Below, piece after piece: positions 37,729 to 42,252 of a DNA stretch of 42,252 nucleotides. The stretch covers positions 1-42,252 of the IMG/VR virus record IMGVR_UViG_3300010970_000073. One strand, 5' to 3'. Under the pieces are notes generated by a model that ran no database searches, was not told where the DNA came from, and saw only the letters and a list, made by a program, of their open reading frames with translations. The stretch's first letter is position 1. Every line of letters starts with the position of its first letter. This DNA is from a virus. A program made the position numbers and the translations under genes.

Positions 37729-39900
37729 ATGCTAGATAAACAGAATATTATTGTTGAGAGTTTGGAGTCCCCACCCGGCAATAAAGGCATTGAATACCAA
37801 GTTGCCCACGAAGCTTACCTAAAGATGGTGGATTACTTGCGATTGACGCAAGCCAAGAACACCCTGAATCGCATGAGCGATTACCACTATCTAAACATAC
37901 CCGTATCTAACTCTACAGAGCCAGTTCGAGGCATTGATTACATCTCTCCCGTGGTGTCACCCGGCATCGACTACAGCACAGCAGTTATCACTAAGTGCTT
38001 GATGCCAAACGGAAAAATTAACTTTGAGTTTGAGCGTTTTAGTGAAGCGGATGAACCCGGTTCGCGTCAAGCAGCCAAAATGGCCTTGCATTTTCTCAAT
38101 AGTAAGAACGATTCCTATCAATTTGTCCGTGATTGGGCGCAAGACGCACTGCTTCACAAGTCTGGCGTAGTTATGGTTTCGCCCGTGCGCGAACAGATTA
38201 CCCAATACAAAGAAGTAGAAGGCACAAAAGATAACCTTCGTTCATTTGAGATCATGGCTGCTGAAAAAGGTTTAAGTGCCAAGCGCCAGCAAATGCGTAG
38301 GATTGATGTGGACATGGAAGGCGTGGTTCAAGAAACCATGATGCCTGATGAAACAGGTATGCCATCTGAGCCAACTACAGAAGAGATGAATGACGCAATT
38401 AAAGCGCACACCATCTACCGCGCCAAGTACAAACTAACTGGTTACTCAACCAATATTCAAGTCAAACACGTTGCCCAACATTACTTTGTGTGTAACCCAA
38501 CAATTCCGGGCATTCGGAAACAGGATTTCTGCGGGTTTTATGACCCAATGACTATCCATGAGGCCAAATCTCAGTATCCATACATCGATTTAGAGAAGTT
38601 TGCTGACCATGCTGCCTACGGACCTGCTGGTGCGTATCAGGCTGGTGCTTTGGAAAACGATCTTGCCTTGCATGCGCGTGACTCCACCCCCGTACCCGGT
38701 CAAGGCGTTATTGCTTCCGCAGGTGCAGATCGCTACAGCCGTGTTGTTATGTTGACTACCGCTTGGTTACGTAGAGACATTGACAACGATGGTGAAGAAG
38801 AAATAATCGAAGTTTGTTACTCAGGTTCTTACATCCTGTATATCAAAGAAGTGGACTTTATCCCTCTAGCGGTAATGGTTCCCAAGCCAATCGTAGGTAA
38901 CTTCTTTGGTTACAGCCAAGCAGAGCGTTTAGTTCCGCTTCAAGAGTACAAAACTGCTATCAACCGTGCCGAAATTGCGTTTGCTATGCAAGCATCTACA
39001 CCTCGCATAGGTGTAAACCCTGAGTTTATTGATGCTGAAGAGATTCAGCGCGGTGTGTCTGCCCTGTTTGTGTTGGATCGCAAGTTTGATCCTACTAAGC
39101 ACATCTATGAGTTTCAAGCAATGGAAGGCAACTTGGCTTACGTCCAAGATGCTATGCAACGCTTTGACCAAGACACCAGCCGTATGCTTGGCATGACCAA
39201 TCCTGCCGACACGCTTAACCCAGAGGTTATGAAAGACGGTAATAGTGGTTACAAGTTGCAATTGGCAATGGGTCCAAACCAGTTGATCCAAGACGAGATG
39301 GTCAAAAACTGCGCTATTGGTCTAAAAGACCTAATCTACATCGTCTGGAAAACCATGATTCAGTACTCTGACGACTACAACATGCAACAGTTGGCAGAAG
39401 CAATGTTGCCGGGCGCTGGCTTCTTAGATGCTAAGTCTATGGAAAACTTTGACTTTATTGACCGCAACATGATCAACATTGATCTTGCTCTTGGTTTCTT
39501 GTCAGACGAAAACCGCCTTACGCGCCAGCAATTGATTACCCAAGCACAAGCACAGTTTGCTGCTTTAGTTGCTCAACTTGATCCTAGTGTTCCAGAGTTG
39601 TTCCAAAAGGTAAGACGACCATTTGAAGACACCCTGTACGCCTTGGGCGTAAAGAACTGTGATTCTTATTTGCCTACTTTGGAAGAAGCTGCGCGAATGA
39701 TTCAATCTCAGGCTTCCAAAGGCCCAAGTACTGCCGAACAAGAAGTTCAGTCTAAGGTTGGATTAAACCAAGCTAAAACCAAAGAGTCTGAAACAGTGTC
39801 TGCCTTGAATATCAAGAAAGCAGAAGACATTGACATGGACAATTTCTTTGAAATGCAAGCCATGAAGGCTGGAAAGTTGAGCGCAGTACAAGTAGATTAA
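37729..39900 (+). CDS. Portal protein, P22/SU10-like
   Basis: 723 residues, in the size range of P22-type portals. Typical features: N-terminal MSDYHYLNIPVSNSTEPVRGIDYISPVVSPGIDYSTAVI, a central part with RIGVNPEFIDAEEIQRGVSALFVLDRKFD, the MLGMTNPADTLN motif before the long channel helix, and a helical Gln-rich barrel end. ATG at 37729 is used, with AAAGGA upstream; the open frame extends 51 bases into terL. It forms the dodecameric gate of the capsid. Confidence 0.9.
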   Translation: MLDKQNIIVESLESPPGNKGIEYQVAHEAYLKMVDYLRLTQAKNTLNRMSDYHYLNIPVSNSTEPVRGIDYISPVVSPGIDYSTAVITKCLMPNGKINFEFERFSEADEPGSRQAAKMALHFLNSKNDSYQFVRDWAQDALLHKSGVVMVSPVREQITQYKEVEGTKDNLRSFEIMAAEKGLSAKRQQMRRIDVDMEGVVQETMMPDETGMPSEPTTEEMNDAIKAHTIYRAKYKLTGYSTNIQVKHVAQHYFVCNPTIPGIRKQDFCGFYDPMTIHEAKSQYPYIDLEKFADHAAYGPAGAYQAGALENDLALHARDSTPVPGQGVIASAGADRYSRVVMLTTAWLRRDIDNDGEEEIIEVCYSGSYILYIKEVDFIPLAVMVPKPIVGNFFGYSQAERLVPLQEYKTAINRAEIAFAMQASTPRIGVNPEFIDAEEIQRGVSALFVLDRKFDPTKHIYEFQAMEGNLAYVQDAMQRFDQDTSRMLGMTNPADTLNPEVMKDGNSGYKLQLAMGPNQLIQDEMVKNCAIGLKDLIYIVWKTMIQYSDDYNMQQLAEAMLPGAGFLDAKSMENFDFIDRNMINIDLALGFLSDENRLTRQQLITQAQAQFAALVAQLDPSVPELFQKVRRPFEDTLYALGVKNCDSYLPTLEEAARMIQSQASKGPSTAEQEVQSKVGLNQAKTKESETVSALNIKKAEDIDMDNFFEMQAMKAGKLSAVQVD

Positions 39901-39909
39901 GGAATAGCA

Positions 39910-40230
39910 ATGAAAAGTCTAGTAAAGAATATCCGTGGTTATTTCAACCGCAGAACAAAGGCAGTAGATAGTTACAAGGAGGCTCATGTAGAAAGACGAA
40001 CTCTGGTAATCCAAAACGGTGAAGCTGCTAGTCGGCTGATGCTGAATGAGGATTTTGCATTGATGTTTAACCTTTACAGGTTTAGCATGCTTGAAAGGCT
40101 GGAAGAGGCCGACAGCGATGAGAAAAGAATTGGCAACGCATACTATGTTGCTGGAGTGCGTGATTTCATTGACTTCGTTGAGAAGAGTGAATATCTCGCT
40201 AAGGTGGCTTTGAAAAAAGTCGAAACTTAA
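39910..40230 (+). CDS. Helical protein between portal and scaffold (106 aa)
   Basis: Two strongly charged helices (SYKEAHVERRTLVIQNGE ... FALMFNLYRFSMLERLEEADSDEKRIG) followed by a C-terminal GVRDFIDFVEKSEYLAKVALKK. No family recognised. SD is TAAGGAATAG joined to the portal stop. It may assist head assembly. Confidence 0.65.
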   Translation: MKSLVKNIRGYFNRRTKAVDSYKEAHVERRTLVIQNGEAASRLMLNEDFALMFNLYRFSMLERLEEADSDEKRIGNAYYVAGVRDFIDFVEKSEYLAKVALKKVET

Positions 40231-40246
40231 CGAAATAAGGTAATAT

Positions 40247-41362
40247 ATGTCAGACGTAATCGCAAATGCGACCGCCACTGAGCAAACTGGTGCGACTAAC
40301 CCCGTAGACCAAATCTCTGCAATGATTGCCGCCAACAGGCGTAACAATCCGCAACCAGATGGAAGTCAAGCCCCACCAGCGGGACAAGTAGAAGCGAAAG
40401 CGGAAGCCCCCGAGGCGGCTCCAACTGAGGAAGCCGAACCTGAAGATAGTATTGACGAGACTACAGATTCTGTAGATTCGGAAGAACCTGATGAGGCCAC
40501 CGATGGTGTAACCGATGCAGTGAACTTCTTAGAGTTTGCAGAGGCTAATCCCGACATGCTGTGGAGAATACCCAACAAGGACGCAGAAGGCGGTTTTGTT
40601 GAAATCCCAGTATCAAAGGCAGCCGCGATTCTTGGTCAAGGAAGTGCTATCCATGAAAATGCGCGTAAGCTTAAAGCTGAACGTGCTGATTTTGAAGAGT
40701 ATGAAGCGAATCGCAGGAAAGAACTAGATGGATTGCAGATTGGTCTAGAGTTAACAATTCAACCGCAGTTACAACAGGCTGCAAATGAATTGGTAACCCT
40801 TCAACAATATAACCAGCAATGGAAGCAAATCCAAGACAACGCTACAGACGAGGTTCAACGAAGTGAGGCAGAGGCGGCTATCCGTCAAAACGCACAGTTG
40901 ATCCAAGAAAAGAGCAAGTTCATTTCTGAAACCAGACCGAAAGTTGAACAGTTCTATCAACAGCGTTCTGCCTTTGTGCAGGAGCAACTTGAGAAATCGC
41001 GTCAAAGTTTTTCTGACCCTGAACTGAAAAACAAAGCATACTTCAACGAGCTTCGTGAAAAGTTGTCAAAGGAATGGAAAGGCGCAGAAGGATCATATGT
41101 GGCTGGAGTCAAGAATCTTGATTTAGTGTCTAGCGATGAATTCCTTTTTGGCCTAATTCGTGATGGTGTGAAATTTAGGGAAGGTCCTAAAGTAAAGAAT
41201 GCAGGGAATTCATTGGCAGCAGCCAGTCGCCCAGCAGCCCGAGCCAAGACTAGTCCTGAAGACAAGACCGCAGAACTTCAAAAGAAAGCACAGGCTGGCG
41301 ATAAAGGCGCAGCGCGTGACCTTTTGGCAAACCTTTTGTCTGCAAACAAACGCAGACGATAA
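40247..41362 (+). CDS. Scaffolding protein
   Basis: 371 residues. Acidic, Ala/Glu/Pro-rich N-terminal arm (about 30-85), a central globular region (VNFLEFAEANPDMLWRIPNKDAEGGFVEIPVSKAAAILGQGS) and a long coiled coil (about 135-260, LQIGLELTIQPQLQQAANELVTLQQYNQQW). The C-terminal end is basic and ends KRRR, as is typical for the capsid-binding tail of scaffolds. Between portal and capsid genes, as expected. Confidence 0.8.
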   Translation: MSDVIANATATEQTGATNPVDQISAMIAANRRNNPQPDGSQAPPAGQVEAKAEAPEAAPTEEAEPEDSIDETTDSVDSEEPDEATDGVTDAVNFLEFAEANPDMLWRIPNKDAEGGFVEIPVSKAAAILGQGSAIHENARKLKAERADFEEYEANRRKELDGLQIGLELTIQPQLQQAANELVTLQQYNQQWKQIQDNATDEVQRSEAEAAIRQNAQLIQEKSKFISETRPKVEQFYQQRSAFVQEQLEKSRQSFSDPELKNKAYFNELREKLSKEWKGAEGSYVAGVKNLDLVSSDEFLFGLIRDGVKFREGPKVKNAGNSLAAASRPAARAKTSPEDKTAELQKKAQAGDKGAARDLLANLLSANKRRR

Positions 41363-41377
41363 CTTTGGAGTATTACG

Positions 41378-42252
41378 ATGGCAACCATCACCTCAACAGC
41401 TTTAGGAAACGGTAACGGTTCCTACACCACAGACATTGTCGTAAAAGACCTCGACATGACTGTTTCTAACTATGTTAAAGACCGCACTCCGGTTACCAAC
41501 ATGGCTATGTCCAAAAAGCGTAAAGTTAATTCAACTTTGCACATTTGGCCTAATGACTACTTCCGTGTCCCAGCACTGAACGCTAAATTGGAAGGCGCAG
41601 CAGTTGATGCAACCGCAGCCGCTTCTAACACCCGTTCTAACTTGGGCAACTACACCCAGATTTTCACTACTGTGATCGGTGCTACTGGCACTGCTCGCGC
41701 TGTGGAACAGGCTGGTGGCGATCCTCAAGCATATCAAGAAGTCAAGCAATTGACTGAGATCATGTTTGACGTTGAACTGCAAATGGTTCGTGCTGATGCT
41801 GCTTCTATCAAGTACAGCGGTCAAGCATCTACTACTCAGTCTTCGCCTAACAACGGTCGTAGATTTGGTTCATTGTTCTCTTTTGCTGGCACTCGTTCTG
41901 GTAACCCTACCAGCGGTACAGCAGTTTTGAACATTGCTACCTCTGACAGCAACGATACAACTTCTGCCACTTCTACCAATACACCTTTCAACGGTTCATT
42001 GGCTAACGCTGGTTTAGGTTACTTTTCGTTTGCTACTGGTCAAACCTTGCAAGCTTTCAGCCCTGTGCTGTACAAGCAATTGGTGACTGTCGCTGAACAA
42101 CGTTTCAACGCCAAGATCACTAACATGGTTGTGCCTACATCGTTGCGTACCACCATCTCTGACAACATTCCTCAGAGTCGTTCTATCAACCGTTTTAACC
42201 CTGCTGACAAGGGCGACACGATTGGTACATACGAAGGTGACTTCAACTACAC
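41378..42252 (+). CDS. Major capsid protein, N-terminal part (SU10-like, DUF5309)
   Basis: The gene continues at base 1 and gives 384 residues. Features of the SU10-type major head protein: DLDMTVSNYVKDRTPVTNMAM at the N-terminal arm, then STLHIWPNDYFRVP ... LGNYTQIFTTVIGATGTARAVEQAGG with the following long (spine) helix AYQEVKQLTEIMFDVELQMV, and FSPVLYKQLVTVAEQRF. GGAG at 41367-41370 stands 7 bases before ATG. No cleavable scaffold domain is present, in line with the separate scaffold gene. Confidence 0.92.
   Translation, partial: MATITSTALGNGNGSYTTDIVVKDLDMTVSNYVKDRTPVTNMAMSKKRKVNSTLHIWPNDYFRVPALNAKLEGAAVDATAAASNTRSNLGNYTQIFTTVIGATGTARAVEQAGGDPQAYQEVKQLTEIMFDVELQMVRADAASIKYSGQASTTQSSPNNGRRFGSLFSFAGTRSGNPTSGTAVLNIATSDSNDTTSATSTNTPFNGSLANAGLGYFSFATGQTLQAFSPVLYKQLVTVAEQRFNAKITNMVVPTSLRTTISDNIPQSRSINRFNPADKGDTIGTYEGDFNY
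42198..42252. repeat. Terminal direct repeat, right copy (circular overlap)
   Basis: Identical to bases 1-55. Removing one copy leaves a circular map of 42,197 bp with an unbroken capsid gene. Confidence 0.95.

Noticed and set aside
1-42252. Temperate (integrating) life style
   Set aside because: A Cro-like gene is present, but I found no integrase, CI-type repressor, att site or partition gene. A lytic or otherwise unusual life style remains possible.

Overview
The window is the complete genome of a tailed phage (class Caudoviricetes), almost certainly a podovirus, opened at an arbitrary point inside the major capsid gene. The first and last 55 bases are identical and the capsid reading frame runs on exactly across the join, so the sequence closes into a circular map of 42,197 bp. 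No tRNA, integrase, DNA polymerase, helicase, primase or RNA polymerase gene was recognised. Gene families (ERF annealing protein, RusA, DUF1364, MazG-like, a GH19 endolysin, small Cys-rich proteins) and a mid-40s GC content judged by eye suggest an environmental, probably freshwater, Gram-negative host. Embedded Rz/Rz1 spanins require an outer membrane. A Burkholderiales host is my guess from the style of the small proteins and is not proven.

Layout. (1) Late region, all + strand, from 33731 through the join to 19574: a GNAT-like protein, a candidate small terminase, small proteins, TerL, P22/SU10-type portal, scaffold, SU10-like (DUF5309) major capsid, head-tail adaptor, three large adhesin or fibre proteins (collagen-like, glycine-rich with LamG and SPRY-like domains, DUF7483-like), assembly-type small proteins, a beta-propeller tail nozzle, more fibre modules, three internal virion or ejection candidates, then a lysis cassette with several membrane proteins, Rz with Rz1 embedded in it, and a GH19 endolysin. 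(2) Leftward early cluster, 23253 down to 19571: small proteins, ERF recombinase, an SSB-like protein, an Acb2/Tad1-like anti-CBASS/anti-Thoeris candidate, and a winged-helix protein. (3) A divergent control region (23254-23412) with a Cro-like regulator at the start of the rightward cluster. (4) Rightward early cluster, 23413 to 29757: MazG-like protein, replication-associated protein, structured non-coding RNA region, PAPS-reductase-like protein, a C5 cytosine methyltransferase read in two frames, RusA, small proteins and DUF1364. (5) A compositionally different island, 29850-32940: iteron-like repeats, a seven-gene leftward operon (including a Gp88/DUF7227-like Cys-rich protein) ending in a strong terminator, a cluster of DnaA boxes, and three tandem Fur-box-like repeats. 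(6) An HNH-AP2 homing endonuclease between the island and the late genes.

How it fits together. The phage seems to replicate with the host replisome, probably from the DnaA-box region near 32.2-32.5 kb, and repairs or recombines with its own ERF, SSB-like and RusA proteins. It carries host-interference or defence-evasion genes (methyltransferase, Acb2-like) and packages DNA with a classical TerL/portal set. The features most worth a second look are the fully overlapping methyltransferase gene pair, the Fur-box-like triplet beside the origin, the promoter-terminator pair bracketing a pseudoknot-capable small RNA at 24.6 kb, the Dps-like gene split by an in-frame TAA, and the foreign-looking island operon.
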